Positions 48,254 to 59,488 of a stretch of 64,000 bases of DNA are shown here, piece by piece. The stretch covers positions 682,001-746,000 of the forward strand of contig NZ_VCIA01000001.1 in NCBI RefSeq assembly GCF_005887555.1. The letters run 5' to 3'. The notes under the pieces were generated by a model. That model saw only the letters and a program-made list of their open reading frames with translations, had not been told where the DNA came from and did no database searches. Both the position numbers and the translations under genes were made by a program. The number at the start of each line of letters is the position of its first letter. Position 1 is the stretch's first letter. The DNA comes from Lentibacillus cibarius (GTDB lineage: Bacteria; Bacillota; Bacilli; Bacillales; Amphibacillaceae).

Positions 48254-49792
48254 TTATTTTTTAATCAGTGTGTTTCCTGTCATTTCTTTAGGTTTTTTCA
48301 CATGCAATAGGTCGAGCAATGTTGGGGATAAATCTGCTAAAATACCGCCATCGCGTAATGTTTCTCCCTCTCTAGTTACAATGACGGGAACCGGGTTTTT
48401 CGTGTGTGATGTCATCGGTTCACCTTCCATTGTAATCACTTCATCCGAGTTGCCATGGTCAGCAGTTATAATAGCATTACCTCCAAGCTCGAGAATCTTA
48501 TCAACAACTTTTCCAAGGCATTCGTCCACCGCTTCGATTGCTTGAATGGTCGGTTCCAGTTTACCAGAATGGCCAACCATGTCAGGATTGGCGAAATTTA
48601 AAATAATCGCGTTATGCTCTTGGCTATCAAGCTCTTCCAGCAACGAATCGGTTACTTCATAAACACTCATCTCCGGTTGCAAATCATAGGTAGCAACTTT
48701 TGGCGAATTAATTAGCACACGTTTTTCGCCGGGAAATTCATTTTCCCGTCCACCACTCATAAAGAAGGTCACGTGCGGATATTTCTCGGTTTCCGCGATA
48801 CGAAGCTGCTTCATTCCATGTTGTGACAATACTTCCCCGACTGTATTATCCAGATTAACTGGTTGATACGCCACATAACCGTCAACTGACTCACTGAACT
48901 CAGTTAGCATGACAAAGTCCACATTTTTGGGTGGATGGCTACCGCGATCAAAGTCATGGAAATCATCATTGGCAAACGTTCTCGATATTTGGATAGCTCG
49001 ATCGGGACGGAAATTATAAAAGATAATGGAATCTTCGTCCTGTACCTTACCGATAGGCTCCCCGTTATCATCTGTCATGACCGATGGAATTACAAATTCG
49101 TCATAAATCCCATTCGCATAAGAGTCATCAATCATATCGTATGGATTCTTATATGTTGGTCCTTCGCCATAAACCATCGCATCATACGCCCGCTTGACAC
49201 GGTCCCAACGCTTATCACGGTCCATGGAATAATAGCGGCCAGAAATGGTGGCAAACTGACCAACTCCGTATTCGCGCATTTTTTCCTCTGTCTGCTTTAT
49301 ATATTCCTTTGCAGTTTGCTGACCAACATCACGTCCATCTAAAAAGGCATGTACAAACACCTTTTGCAGTCCTTTTTCTTTCGCAAGCTTCAATAATGCA
49401 AACAGATGACTGATATGGCTATGGACGCCACCATCAGATAACAGACCGAAAATGTGTAGCGCTTTGTCGTTTTTCTTAGCATGTTCTATTGACTTTACAA
49501 AGGCATCTTTCTCAAAGAATTCGCCTTCTTTAATAGATAAATTGACCCTTGTAAGACTTTGATACACAATTCGGCCGGCACCGATATTGAGGTGGCCAAC
49601 TTCCGAATTTCCCATCTGCCCTTCTGGAAGACCAACCGCCTCCCCACTTGCTGTCAACTGGTTGTGTGGATATTTACCCCAATAACGATCAAAGTTAGGC
49701 GTGTTTGCTTGTTTGACGGCATTGCCCTTTTCTTCCTCACGAATTCCAAAGCCATCAAGAATAATTAATGCAGCAAGGTTGTTATTACTCAT
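48254..49792 (-). CDS. gpmI: GpmI, cofactor-independent phosphoglycerate mutase
   Basis: 512-aa manganese enzyme of the alkaline phosphatase superfamily. [12 protein letters not shown] carries the first metal Asp, the phosphorylated Ser is in [17 protein letters not shown], and the C-terminal metal site is [11 protein letters not shown]. Interconverts 3- and 2-phosphoglycerate. Its ATG overlaps the tpiA stop (ATGA). Confidence 0.97.
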   Translation of the reverse strand: MSNNNLAALIILDGFGIREEEKGNAVKQANTPNFDRYWGKYPHNQLTASGEAVGLPEGQMGNSEVGHLNIGAGRIVYQSLTRVNLSIKEGEFFEKDAFVKSIEHAKKNDKALHIFGLLSDGGVHSHISHLFALLKLAKEKGLQKVFVHAFLDGRDVGQQTAKEYIKQTEEKMREYGVGQFATISGRYYSMDRDKRWDRVKRAYDAMVYGEGPTYKNPYDMIDDSYANGIYDEFVIPSVMTDDNGEPIGKVQDEDSIIFYNFRPDRAIQISRTFANDDFHDFDRGSHPPKNVDFVMLTEFSESVDGYVAYQPVNLDNTVGEVLSQHGMKQLRIAETEKYPHVTFFMSGGRENEFPGEKRVLINSPKVATYDLQPEMSVYEVTDSLLEELDSQEHNAIILNFANPDMVGHSGKLEPTIQAIEAVDECLGKVVDKILELGGNAIITADHGNSDEVITMEGEPMTSHTKNPVPVIVTREGETLRDGGILADLSPTLLDLLHVKKPKEMTGNTLIKK

Positions 49793-50547
49793 TTTGTACC
49801 TGCCTCCACAAGCTTAAGGAATGAATCTGCTTCAAGACTAGCACCGCCAACCAGGGCTCCATCGATATCCGATTGTGCCATTAGTTCATCGATGTTAGCT
49901 GGTTTAACGCTACCACCATACTGAATCACAAGCTGATCGGCAGTTTCTTTACCAGCAATATCTTTGACGACATTACGGATATGGATGCAAACATCATTAG
50001 CGTCTTCACTTGATGCTGTTTTGCCTGTACCGATAGCCCAGATTGGTTCATAAGCAATAATCACTTCAGCAATCTGTTGCTCAGTTAAACCTTCCAATGC
50101 CTTACGAACCTGGGTTTCAATGTGATTCATCGTATCGTTAGCTTCACGTTGGTCAAGCGTTTCACCTACACAAACGATCGGCGTCAATCCGTGGTTGAAC
50201 GCTGCATGCACTTTTTTGTTTACAGATTCATCCGTTTCGCCAAATTGCTCACGGCGTTCAGAATGACCAATCACTACATGTGTCACACCGATATCCTGTA
50301 GCATTGACGGGCTGACCTCCCCGGTAAAGGCACCACTTTCTTCAAAATGCATCGTTTGTGCACTGATTTTTAACTTGCTCCCTTTCGATTTTTCTACAAG
50401 TGATGGCAAAAATGGAAATGGTGCACAGATAATCGCTTCTACGTGATCATCATCGGGAAGATTTCCGGTTACATCATTAGCAAATTGATCAGCTTCAGCA
50501 GCTAATTTGTTCATTTTCCAATTTCCAGCTATAATTTTCTTACGCAT
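49789..50547 (-). CDS. tpiA: TpiA, triosephosphate isomerase
   Basis: 252 aa. N-terminal [10 protein letters not shown] with the catalytic Lys, [10 protein letters not shown] with the electrophilic His, and the active-site Glu in [14 protein letters not shown]; the C-terminal loop is [11 protein letters not shown]. Two ATG codons stand in tandem; the second (50547) is better spaced from GGGGTGA. It lies 21 nt after pgk and overlaps gpmI. Confidence 0.97.
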   Translation of the reverse strand: MRKKIIAGNWKMNKLAAEADQFANDVTGNLPDDDHVEAIICAPFPFLPSLVEKSKGSKLKISAQTMHFEESGAFTGEVSPSMLQDIGVTHVVIGHSERREQFGETDESVNKKVHAAFNHGLTPIVCVGETLDQREANDTMNHIETQVRKALEGLTEQQIAEVIIAYEPIWAIGTGKTASSEDANDVCIHIRNVVKDIAGKETADQLVIQYGGSVKPANIDELMAQSDIDGALVGGASLEADSFLKLVEAGTK

Positions 50548-50568
50548 CATTCATCACCCCGCGTTAAT

Positions 50569-51750
50569 TTATTTGTCATCCAGCGCCTGTAACCCCGGAA
50601 GGACTTTCCCTTCCATAAATTCAAGGGATGCACCGCCGCCAGTGGACACATGATCCATCTCTTCGGCCAAGCCAAATTTCTCAACAGCTGCGGCTGAATC
50701 ACCACCGCCAATCACCGTATAGCCATCCGTGTTGGCCAAACTTTCAGCAACGGCCTTCGTTCCACCGGCGAATGCATTATACTCAAATACACCCATCGGT
50801 CCGTTCCAAATAACCAGCTTTGACTCGCTAACAATCTTATCATACTTTTTACATGTTTCAGGTCCAATATCAAGTGCTTCCCAATCCTCAGGTATATACG
50901 TAATATCCACGACCTTCGTATTGGCATCCGCAGAAAAGTCGTCAGCCACAATCGCATCCTCGGGCATCACAAAGCTGACACCTTTTTCTTTCGCCTTTTG
51001 CATGAATTCTTTAGCCAAATCCAGTTTGTCTTCTTCAAGCAATGATTTGCCAATTTCATAACCCTGTGCCTTCACAAATGTATAAGCAAGACCGCCACCA
51101 ATAATCAAGTTGTCCACTTTATCAAGCAGATGATCTATGACGTTAATTTTATCTTTCACTTTGGCACCGCCAATGATTGCGGTAAATGGCCGCTCAGGGT
51201 TTTCTAAAGCTTTACCTAACACTTCTATCTCCTTTTCCATTAGAAAACCGGCAGCAGCAGGCAATTTTTCGGCAACCCCCGTTGTTGACGCATGTGCACG
51301 GTGAGCTGCACCGAAGGCATCATTTACATACATGTCAGCCATTGCGGCAAATGCCTCAATTAATTCAGGGTCATTTTTTTCTTCTCCAGGTTCAAAACGG
51401 ACATTCTCTATTAAGATGATATCACCATTATCAGCTTCGGAAATGGCTTCATTTACTTCTTTACCATATACCTCATCCGTTTTGACTATTTCTTTTCCTG
51501 TTAAATCACTCAATCGCCCTGCAACCGGATCAAGTCGTAATTCCTCTGTCACTTTCCCTTTTGGCCGACCAAGGTGACTTGCAAGGATTACAATAGCCCC
51601 ATTCTCTGATAAATGGTTGATTGTCGGCAATGCGGCCCTGATGCGCGTGTCATCTGTAACCTCCCCATCCTTCATCGGTACATTAAAGTCAACCCGGCAA
51701 AAAACTCTCTTTCCTTTGACATCAAGGTCATGAAGCGTTTTTTTATTCAT
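50569..51750 (-). CDS. pgk: Pgk, phosphoglycerate kinase
   Basis: 393 aa. [19 protein letters not shown] binds the substrate; LGRPKG and the ATP-side [13 protein letters not shown] are conserved. It makes ATP from 1,3-bisphosphoglycerate. Starts behind GGAGGTTTTGGT, about 114 bp downstream of gapA across a weak hairpin. Confidence 0.97.
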   Translation of the reverse strand: MNKKTLHDLDVKGKRVFCRVDFNVPMKDGEVTDDTRIRAALPTINHLSENGAIVILASHLGRPKGKVTEELRLDPVAGRLSDLTGKEIVKTDEVYGKEVNEAISEADNGDIILIENVRFEPGEEKNDPELIEAFAAMADMYVNDAFGAAHRAHASTTGVAEKLPAAAGFLMEKEIEVLGKALENPERPFTAIIGGAKVKDKINVIDHLLDKVDNLIIGGGLAYTFVKAQGYEIGKSLLEEDKLDLAKEFMQKAKEKGVSFVMPEDAIVADDFSADANTKVVDITYIPEDWEALDIGPETCKKYDKIVSESKLVIWNGPMGVFEYNAFAGGTKAVAESLANTDGYTVIGGGDSAAAVEKFGLAEEMDHVSTGGGASLEFMEGKVLPGLQALDDK

Positions 51751-51828
51751 ACCAAAACCTCCTAGCTAAGAAATATGTATCGTCAGAAATCGAGGTGGCA
51801 ACTTCATTTTATACATTCTTATCTCTTG

Positions 51829-51856
51829 AAAAAAGGAGGAGGATAGACCTCCCCCG
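51829..51856 (-). terminator. Weak hairpin between gapA and pgk
   Basis: GGAGG (51838-51842) and CCTCC (51848-51852), followed on the minus strand by TTTTTT. The stem is only about five pairs, so partial termination is more likely than a full stop; it would leave gapA more abundant than pgk. Confidence 0.4.
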
Positions 51857-51864
51857 ATATCATC

Positions 51865-52884
<1,020 letters not shown>

Positions 52885-52908
52885 CTATATGTTAGTGAAT
52901 CTTTTTAT

Positions 52909-53940
52909 TTAAAGGGATGAATTATCCCTTAAAATCGCTTCAGCAGCCGCTTCGTCTGTTATGAGCAAGTCACTTCTTCCTTGTTTAAAATAAGAAGTAA
53001 TTGCTTGTGCCTTTGATTTTCCACCAGCCACCGTAACTACCATTTTCCTATTTTCGGACAAATCATCCAGATGAATACCAATTGTCCGTACCTTATGAAC
53101 AATCCCACCGGAACCATTGAAATAGTAACCGAATGCTTCACTGACTGCCTTTTCTTCTTCAAGTTTCCGGATTACTTCCTCCGAAGTCTTGCGGCGCTTG
53201 GCCATCGTGATTGCATCACCTATTCCGTGTAAAACAACGTCAGCATCTTTAATAAGTTTAAGTACTTCAATAACAGCTGGTTCTTTAATCATGGTCTGAT
53301 ACGAATTTTCACTTAAAGGATCGGGGACATATAATAATCGATAGGTACCATTTGACTGTCTTGCCATTTTGGCAGCAATTGTATTTGCCTGATTTTCTTC
53401 CTTTTCCCCGATACCACCTCTGGCAGGGACAAACAAGCAATTCGTTTCATTCGTGATCGCCCCTATCATATCGGCAACCGCAGCAATCGTTGTCCCACCT
53501 GTAACTGCAATGGTTTGATTTGAAGTCATATGCTCCTGTAAGTAGGAAGCACATGCTTTACCCATTTCTTGTTTTACCCAATGATGTTCATCACTATTAC
53601 CGGGAACAATAATAACATTCCTTATTTGTACTTTATCCTTTAGCTGCTTTTCTAAAACACTTAATCCCATTGCCTCATGCATAAAGGTTGCTAATTGATC
53701 TATCACTAACTTTCCCTCTTCTGTCAATTGCATACCTTTGGACGTCATCCCAATCAGACCTTGCTTAGAAAGAATATTGACTTCACCACGGATATGCCGT
53801 TCAGTAAGGTCAGTATTATCGGCCAGCGCCCTTCTCCCGATTGGCTGGAGGAATTCAATGTTCTGCAGAATTACATAGCGCTGCTGCATAACATCCAGCA
53901 AGTCGGGGTATAATTTTTTTTGGAGATTAATTAATTGCAT
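52909..53940 (-). CDS. cggR: CggR, central glycolytic genes regulator
   Basis: 343 aa of the SorC/DeoR family. The N-terminal winged helix (GRRALADNTDLTERHIRGEV) precedes a sugar-phosphate-binding domain (about 90-340: TIAVTGGTTIAAVADMIG, HGIGDAITMAKRR). In B. subtilis it represses the gapA operon and responds to fructose-1,6-bisphosphate. It is the first gene of the operon and lies directly behind its own operator. Confidence 0.95.
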   Translation of the reverse strand: MQLINLQKKLYPDLLDVMQQRYVILQNIEFLQPIGRRALADNTDLTERHIRGEVNILSKQGLIGMTSKGMQLTEEGKLVIDQLATFMHEAMGLSVLEKQLKDKVQIRNVIIVPGNSDEHHWVKQEMGKACASYLQEHMTSNQTIAVTGGTTIAAVADMIGAITNETNCLFVPARGGIGEKEENQANTIAAKMARQSNGTYRLLYVPDPLSENSYQTMIKEPAVIEVLKLIKDADVVLHGIGDAITMAKRRKTSEEVIRKLEEEKAVSEAFGYYFNGSGGIVHKVRTIGIHLDDLSENRKMVVTVAGGKSKAQAITSYFKQGRSDLLITDEAAAEAILRDNSSL

Positions 53941-53957
53941 AATAGCCCCCTTAGCTG

Positions 53958-53993
53958 GTCAGTTTTGGTCCCGGTACATCATTTATCGTCCCA
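53958..53993 (-). promoter_or_regulatory. CggR operator
   Basis: On the minus strand: TGGGAC, 6 bp, TGAT, 4 bp, CGGGAC, 6 bp, TGAC. This is the spacing of the B. subtilis operator (two direct CGGGAC-N6-TGTC repeats 4 bp apart) with two mismatches. It lies 17-53 bp before the cggR start. Confidence 0.85.
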
Positions 53994-54069
53994 CATAGTC
54001 CAAAAAAAGAGAGAATTTCTTCTCTATTATTATTATACCACACACACCTGTTTATACAAACATTTTAAA

Positions 54070-54318
54070 TCACATTTCCGTTTTATTCTTCAATGCCCGT
54101 TTCAACGCCTCATAACTGATTTCCTCACAATGCAGTTCTGCATCGCCGATTTTCACTGTCGGTATAAGCAACTGATATTCTTCCAGCCACTCATCCTTTT
54201 CATAAATATCTCGCTCTTCTATTCGAAAGGAATAGTCATGACGTAATAAATCAAGCAATGCTCGTGCATGATCACATAATGGACAGTTTTGTTTAGTGTA
54301 AAAAAGAATGTGTTCCAT
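54070..54318 (-). CDS. Glutaredoxin-like protein
   Basis: 82 aa with a CPLC redox site (FYTKQNCPLCDHARALLD) and the cis-Pro segment LIPTVKIGD. It fits the small DUF836/glutaredoxin group found next to sigL/rpoN or cggR in Bacilli. Cytoplasmic; partner unknown. It lies 13 nt after rpoN. Confidence 0.8.
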   Translation of the reverse strand: MEHILFYTKQNCPLCDHARALLDLLRHDYSFRIEERDIYEKDEWLEEYQLLIPTVKIGDAELHCEEISYEALKRALKNKTEM

Positions 54319-54331
54319 TGTCGAGTCTCCT

Positions 54332-55603
54332 TTATTTTCGTTTCGTTGATGCCGCTATTCCGAGCTGTTCACGATATTTGACGACCGTTCGCCGCGCAAC
54401 ATTTATTCCAAATTCCTGCTTCAGCCGGCTTTTGATCACCTGGTCTGACAACGGTTTTCGCTTATCTTCATTTTCTATCAATTCGGCAATTAATTGTTTA
54501 ATGACAAACGATGTGATCTGTTGCCCATTACTTTGCTTGACACCCGGCTGCAGGAAAAATTTCAATGGAATAATCCCGCGTTTCGTCTGGATATATTTAT
54601 TAGCTATCGCTCGACTGACTGTTGAAATGTGCATATCCAAATCAGTTGCTAATTCATTTAACGTCAGTGGCTGCAACATAAACGCACCATGAGAAAAGTA
54701 TAGTTGTTGCTTCTTGACAATCTTTTCAATAACACGTTCAAGGGTATTACCCCTATATCGCAACACTTGCTGCAACCAATTAACTTGGCGATATTTCTCT
54801 TTTAGGAAAGTTGTTGCCGCTTGATCATCCGGTTGAAAATGCTTATATGCTTCATTAATTTCAATCTCGGGTGAATACCACTTGTAGAACGATATCTTCC
54901 AGTTACCGTCCTCCTCATAGATGTAAGCTTCCGGGATAATATATTCTGTTTTCTTCTCTGATAAGAGCCGCCCCGGTTTTGGATGACAGGACTTAATTCT
55001 CTCCACATTCACCGCAGCTTCATCTTCTGTCAAATGAAAATAATCACTAATTGCCGAAATATTTTCCTCAGCCAGCCATTCTAGGTGATTTTCTAGCAGT
55101 TCTTCTAGAAATGATACTGATTTATCAAGCTGAAGCAGAATACATTCCTTGAGCGACCTTGCACCAATACCTGCAGGCTCCAATGATTGGACCCATTGTA
55201 ACGCCTGTTCCGCTTGATCTAGACGTATTTCACACTGCTTAGCCCATGATTCCATGGTAATATCTAAATACCCGTTTTCATCCAGTGAGTCAATACCAAA
55301 TATAACTACCGGCCGTAACGGTTCCGGCAGCTCTATCGTATAAAGTTGACTTTTCAACCGATCATACATGGACTCCTCTGCCTGATTGATTTCTCCAATT
55401 GCTTGTTTATCCCCAACCGCCTGTTTAAAGTTGTTGAACTCATAATCATAGTTTACATCTTCAATCAAGGGATTTTCTTTGGCAATCTCTTGAATGTAAT
55501 CGACAACTTCTACTCCTGTACATTGAAGCAGCTGAATAGATTGGATAAGCGACTGGTTCATTTTGAGCTGCAGCTTCTGCTCCTGAGCCATTTTCGGCCG
55601 CAT
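54332..55603 (-). CDS. rpoN: RpoN/SigL, RNA polymerase sigma-54 factor
   Basis: 423 aa. The Gln/Leu-rich region I (QEQKLQLKMNQSLIQSIQLL) contacts enhancer-binding proteins. Region III contains a helix-turn-helix (LNELATDLDMHISTVSRAIA), and the RpoN box is ARRTVVKYREQLGI near the end. Start chosen at ATG 55603 behind GGAGGG; the longer upstream extension has no ribosome site. No -12/-24 promoter or enhancer-binding protein was seen in the window, so its targets lie elsewhere. Confidence 0.93.
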   Translation of the reverse strand: MRPKMAQEQKLQLKMNQSLIQSIQLLQCTGVEVVDYIQEIAKENPLIEDVNYDYEFNNFKQAVGDKQAIGEINQAEESMYDRLKSQLYTIELPEPLRPVVIFGIDSLDENGYLDITMESWAKQCEIRLDQAEQALQWVQSLEPAGIGARSLKECILLQLDKSVSFLEELLENHLEWLAEENISAISDYFHLTEDEAAVNVERIKSCHPKPGRLLSEKKTEYIIPEAYIYEEDGNWKISFYKWYSPEIEINEAYKHFQPDDQAATTFLKEKYRQVNWLQQVLRYRGNTLERVIEKIVKKQQLYFSHGAFMLQPLTLNELATDLDMHISTVSRAIANKYIQTKRGIIPLKFFLQPGVKQSNGQQITSFVIKQLIAELIENEDKRKPLSDQVIKSRLKQEFGINVARRTVVKYREQLGIAASTKRK

Positions 55604-55690
55604 GATAAGCCCTCCATCCATACTGAATACTTTTAGTTTGCCATAAGATCGACAAAAACGCACGTTCCATCCATATCCCTGGCTTCATTT

Positions 55691-55733
55691 TGTGACATAT
55701 ATCACATCGTATTAAGTTAGTTGGAGATACAAT
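55691..55733 (+). promoter_or_regulatory. Fnr/CRP-type box with a -10 at class II spacing
   Basis: TGTGACATATATCACA (55691-55706) is a perfect TGTGA-N6-TCACA palindrome. TACAAT (55728-55733) would start transcription near 55740, placing the box centre about 41 bp upstream, the class II activator position. B. subtilis Fnr uses this consensus and activates in anaerobiosis. Confidence 0.7.
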
Positions 55734-55765
55734 GACAGTAAACAAACCAAAGTTGGTGAACGCTT

Positions 55766-56263
55766 ATGATTTGGGAATTGCGACAGTTGACATTGTTCAT
55801 CCATATCCTGCTAGCAATCACTTGGGTTGGCGGCGTATTTTTTATAGGATGGGGGGTCTTCCCAGCTGTCAGGAAAATGGCCTTTGTACAGCAACGCCAA
55901 TTACTACTTGCGCTCATGCAATGGTCGCACAAATTATTAACAGCAGCAGGAATTGGGGTAATTGTCACCGGATTATTGCTTGGAACGATATTTGGTCCAA
56001 TTGAAACCTGGAATAACATATGGCAAACAAGCTACGGAAATATATGGATAGCAGCATTTACTACCGGCAGTTTGACACTGCTTTGGGGTATGTTCATCGG
56101 ATTCAGACAGGCGATAAGCGTGCTATCGAATGTTACTTTATGGGAACAAGCGGACCGCGGGGATAAAAAGACTTTATACAAGGCACTTTCCAAAGTTGCC
56201 ATTACCGAGTCCGTTGAAGGTGTTGGTTTTATCGTGCTTATTGTGTTGATGGTTTTACTATAA
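55766..56263 (+). CDS. Four-helix membrane protein, CopD/HemJ-like, unknown function
   Basis: 165 aa. Four membrane helices: LTLFIHILLAITWVGGVFFI, LLTAAGIGVIVTGLLLGTIF, WIAAFTTGSLTLLWGMFIGF and the C-terminal VGFIVLIVLMVLL. The FIHILLAITWVGG segment with its histidine recalls heme- or copper-linked CopD/DUF2269/HemJ proteins. The start ATG has GGTGAACGCTT before it. It lies 16 nt upstream of a quinone-biosynthesis-like prenyltransferase in what looks like one operon behind an Fnr-type site, suggesting a link to respiration. Confidence 0.65.
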   Translation: MIWELRQLTLFIHILLAITWVGGVFFIGWGVFPAVRKMAFVQQRQLLLALMQWSHKLLTAAGIGVIVTGLLLGTIFGPIETWNNIWQTSYGNIWIAAFTTGSLTLLWGMFIGFRQAISVLSNVTLWEQADRGDKKTLYKALSKVAITESVEGVGFIVLIVLMVLL

Positions 56264-56279
56264 AAGGAGGCTGATACAA

Positions 56280-57185
56280 ATGTTATCTTCTGCTATCAAT
56301 CGTAAACAAGAAATATATTATTACCGTGCATCATGGTTGCAACTGTTTCGACCGATGACACTGACGGGAACAATCACCCCGATTCTTGTCGGTACCGGAA
56401 TAGCTGCTATGCATGAATCGATCCGATTTTCTGTATTTTTAGCCATGCTCATTGCTTCTTTATTGATTCAATCCGCGACAAACCTTTTTAATGATTACTA
56501 CGATTTTCAGCATGGACAGGACAAGGCAAAATGGACGACTGACCAATCTAGTGCGAGCGGCCCACCACATGCTGCCGTTCTATACACCGCCATTTTAATG
56601 ATTAGTGCTGCAGTGCTCATTGGAGCCTGGCTTGCCTATCAAAGTAGCATTTGGATTATTCCAGTCGGCATTGCTAGTATTATTTTCGGATATCTTTACT
56701 CGGCTGGTCCACGTCCATTGTGTTCCATTGGGTTAGGAGAGACGGTAGCGTTCACATTTCTCGGACCGATTGTTACAATATTGAGTTATGTTGTTCAAGG
56801 GAACGCATTAAGACTGGATATCCTTGCTATCTCCCTACCGTTTGCATTGATCATCGCTTCAATGATTTTGACTAACAATATACGAGACATAGAGAAAGAT
56901 CACACCTTCCGTCATACACTAGCAACAACACTCGGACGCTTTAAGGCTGTAAATTTGCTGACTGCCTTGCTTACGCTTAGCTATATCACTGTTATAGGAT
57001 TAGTAGTTAGCAATGTTGTTCCATGGTCGGCTACACTTGTTTTATTAGCTTTACCATTGGCCTTCCGACTTCGCTGGTCTTTTCGGAAAAAAGCCAAACG
57101 CGCAGAGGAGTTAGCAGGTATGAAATGGGCAGCATGGCACCATTGGGCATTTGGACTATTATTCGCAATCGGTGTATGGTTATAA
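56280..57185 (+). CDS. UbiA-family prenyltransferase, MenA-like
   Basis: 301 aa with eight to nine membrane helices. First Asp motif NLFNDYYDFQHGQD, second Asp motif TNNIRDIEKDHTF, and GLGETVAFTFLGPIVT between them, all as in 1,4-dihydroxy-2-naphthoate polyprenyltransferase, which attaches the isoprenoid tail of menaquinone. It may be the main MenA or a second copy used without oxygen, because the operon has an Fnr-type promoter. No other men genes are near. Confidence 0.85.
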   Translation: MLSSAINRKQEIYYYRASWLQLFRPMTLTGTITPILVGTGIAAMHESIRFSVFLAMLIASLLIQSATNLFNDYYDFQHGQDKAKWTTDQSSASGPPHAAVLYTAILMISAAVLIGAWLAYQSSIWIIPVGIASIIFGYLYSAGPRPLCSIGLGETVAFTFLGPIVTILSYVVQGNALRLDILAISLPFALIIASMILTNNIRDIEKDHTFRHTLATTLGRFKAVNLLTALLTLSYITVIGLVVSNVVPWSATLVLLALPLAFRLRWSFRKKAKRAEELAGMKWAAWHHWAFGLLFAIGVWL

Positions 57186-57367
57186 GTCAATAATCTTAAT
57201 ATATACAATTTGGTATTATTGCAACAATCACATCCGGAATTATATTTAGTCAATGTTTCCAGATAAACCAATTACGAAACGGCAGGGATAGCGGGCCTCT
57301 TCCCTGTCCCATCTGGAATTAATGCTTTTCACGTGTTTCAAAAGACTACTTTTTTAACTAAAGATAT

Positions 57368-57396
57368 TGACATTATTAGTTATCAGTCGTACAATA
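57368..57396 (+). promoter_or_regulatory. tRNA operon promoter
   Basis: TTGACA (57368-57373), 17 bp, TACAAT (57391-57396): near consensus sigma-A, about 60 bp before tRNA-Gly. The rest of 57186-57463 shows no gene. Confidence 0.8.
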
Positions 57397-57463
57397 AATA
57401 TTGTCGTTATAAAAAACTAGGCTCTCGCTTCTATTAATTTTTCCAGCTAACGAGCTAACCAAT

Positions 57464-57535
57464 GCGGAAGTAGTTCAGTGGTAGAACACCACCTTCCCAA
57501 GGTGGGAGTCGCGGGTTCGAGTCCCGTTTTCCGCT
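57464..57535 (+). tRNA. tRNA-Gly (anticodon CCC)
   Basis: Cloverleaf: acceptor GCGGAAG with TTTCCGC, anticodon stem CCACC/GGTGG with loop TTCCCAA, T-arm GCGGG-TTCGAGT-CCCGT. CCA not encoded. Reads GGG. Confidence 0.95.
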
Positions 57536-57541
57536 CTAGTA

Positions 57542-57618
57542 CGGGAAGTAGCTTAGTTTGGTAGAGTGCCACGTTCGGGACGTGGAGGTCGCAGGTTCAA
57601 ATCCTGTCTTCCCGACCA
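57542..57618 (+). tRNA. tRNA-Pro (anticodon CGG)
   Basis: Acceptor CGGGAAG with CTTCCCG, anticodon stem CCACG/CGTGG with loop TTCGGGA, T-arm GCAGG-TTCAAAT-CCTGT. CCA encoded. Reads CCG. Confidence 0.95.
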
Positions 57619-57661
57619 TTCCAATACATGAGTGCATAACATTTATACTAATTATATAAAC

Positions 57662-57734
57662 GGGGCCTTAGCTCAGCTGGGAGAGCGCCTGCTTTGCACG
57701 CAGGAGGTCAGCGGTTCGATCCCGCTAGGCTCCA
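57662..57734 (+). tRNA. tRNA-Ala (anticodon TGC)
   Basis: Acceptor GGGGCCT with AGGCTCC, anticodon stem CCTGC/GCAGG with loop TTTGCAC, T-arm GCGG-TTCGATC-CCGC. CCA not encoded. Confidence 0.95.
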
Positions 57735-57740
57735 TCACAA

Positions 57741-57786
57741 AAAGGAAAGTGGAGTGACAACATGTCGCTCCGCTTTCCTTTTTTCT
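57741..57786 (+). terminator. Terminator of the tRNA operon
   Basis: AAAGGAAAGTGGAGTGACA pairs with TGTCGCTCCGCTTTCCTTT, then TTTTC. Also usable in reverse for pit. Confidence 0.85.
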
Positions 57787-57840
57787 GTTTCCTAATTCAA
57801 AGACGGACACAGAGGACAGATTCATGAACCTGTTCGGCGC

Positions 57841-58845
57841 CTAAAAGAAAGGAAATAACTGCAATATAAACAGCACGAGGGCTCCGAGCAGAGCAGTCAT
57901 CGGCAGTGTGATGACCCACGTAACGACCATACGTTGCGCAATGCCCCAATTAACGCCTTTTATGCGATGAGAAGTTCCCACCCCCATGATCGCAGTGGAA
58001 ATGACGTGTGTTGTACTGACCGGCAAGTGAATGAGAGTCGCACCAAAGATCGTAGCGGCACCGGTCAAATCAGCAGCCACACCGTTTACCGGACGGATTT
58101 TCATAATTTTGCTGCCAACCGTTTTGATGATACGCCAGCCGCCTATCGATGTTCCCAATGCCATGGCAGTCGCACAACTCAACTGTACCCAAAACGGCAC
58201 CTCTGTCGTCGTATGCACCCCACCGACAATGAGCGCCATCGTAATAATCCCCATGGACTTCTGTGCATCATTGGTGCCATGAGCGTACGATTGAACAGCT
58301 GCAGTGACCATCTGAATACGGCGGAATTGTTTATTGGTTTTGGCTAGATTTCGATTTTTAAATACAACCTTAATAATCGAATAAAGAATGTAGCCAACGA
58401 CAAATGCGATCACCGGGGAAAAAATCAGCCCCTCAATAATGGAAATAAAACCACCGTACTGCACGGCACTAAAACCTTCCGAGGCAATAACAGCTCCAGC
58501 AATCGCACCAATAATAGCGTGCGACGAACTACTCGGAATCCCAAATAGCCACGTAATCAAATTCCAGGTAATAGCTGAAATTAACGCAGCAAGAATCATG
58601 GTTGTCCCATTTTGCAGGTCAAATGGATTCGCTATGCCGCTCGTAATCGTTTGTGCTACACCTGTGAATGTCAGTGCACCAAGAAAATTCATGACCGCCG
58701 CCAATATAATAGCACGCCTCGGGGTAAGGGCTTTAGTTGATACAGACGTTGCGATAGCGTTAGCCGTATCATGAAATCCATTGATAAAATCAAATATAAG
58801 TGCAAATATAACAATAAAAACAACAACGAAAAGTAAACTATTCAT
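57841..58845 (-). CDS. pit: Pit, low-affinity inorganic phosphate transporter
   Basis: 334 aa, PiT family, about ten membrane helices. The two family repeats are GFHDTANAIATSVSTKAL at the N-terminus and YAHGTNDAQKSMGIITMAL in the second half, both with the paired Asp/Asn for phosphate and cation. Phosphate moves in with a metal or proton. It lies 19 nt after its DUF47 partner, so they form one operon, like ykaA-pit in B. subtilis. Confidence 0.93.
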   Translation of the reverse strand: MNSLLFVVVFIVIFALIFDFINGFHDTANAIATSVSTKALTPRRAIILAAVMNFLGALTFTGVAQTITSGIANPFDLQNGTTMILAALISAITWNLITWLFGIPSSSSHAIIGAIAGAVIASEGFSAVQYGGFISIIEGLIFSPVIAFVVGYILYSIIKVVFKNRNLAKTNKQFRRIQMVTAAVQSYAHGTNDAQKSMGIITMALIVGGVHTTTEVPFWVQLSCATAMALGTSIGGWRIIKTVGSKIMKIRPVNGVAADLTGAATIFGATLIHLPVSTTHVISTAIMGVGTSHRIKGVNWGIAQRMVVTWVITLPMTALLGALVLFILQLFPFF

Positions 58846-58864
58846 AACCGTATGATGCCCCTTA

Positions 58865-59488
58865 TCACGCGTTCTTCATGATGATACTTTGCATAATATT
58901 AGCAACGTCCTCGTAATCATCCGCAATTTGTTCCAATGTTTCATAAATTTCCTTGTACTGGATTACCTTTATCGGGTTCGCTTCATTTTGAAATAACCCC
59001 TTCATGGAATTGCGATATAAATCGTCGCACTTGCTTTCATAATCCTTTATTTGAATCGCATGCTTTTCCATGTCTTTTAAGTTACTATCCGCAAACAATT
59101 CAAGAGCCAACGAAATTTCTTTGGAACATTTTTGAATATAATCGGTAAACTGATCAATATATTTATCGGACGAATAAATTTGATGAATATCCATTAATGC
59201 CGTGAATTCTTCCATCCCATCAATCAAATCGTCAAGGTTCATCGTCAACTGCATAATGTCTTCACGTTCAATCGGCGTGATGAACACATGGTTCAGATGC
59301 TGAAGGATGCCATGCACTTTTTCATCTGCTTCCGTCTCATACTGTTTCATCGTCAACGCGAATTCCTGCAGTGTATTATCATCCTTCACCTTAAATGTAA
59401 GAAAATAGTCTGTCGCTTCACTAAGATGTTTAGCAAAGTCCACTAAATATGCTGTAATCTTGTCCGGCTTTTTATTAAAAATACCCAT
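58865..59488 (-). CDS. DUF47/PhoU-like protein (YkaA type), Pit partner
   Basis: 207 aa, all helical. DKVHGILQHLNHVFITPIER-type and ESKCDDLYRNSMKGLF segments carry the acidic E-x3-D metal motifs of the PhoU-like fold. These proteins bind metal and regulate Pit-type phosphate carriers from the cytoplasmic side. Starts MGIFNKKPDKITAY behind GGGGGG. Confidence 0.88.
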   Translation of the reverse strand: MGIFNKKPDKITAYLVDFAKHLSEATDYFLTFKVKDDNTLQEFALTMKQYETEADEKVHGILQHLNHVFITPIEREDIMQLTMNLDDLIDGMEEFTALMDIHQIYSSDKYIDQFTDYIQKCSKEISLALELFADSNLKDMEKHAIQIKDYESKCDDLYRNSMKGLFQNEANPIKVIQYKEIYETLEQIADDYEDVANIMQSIIMKNA

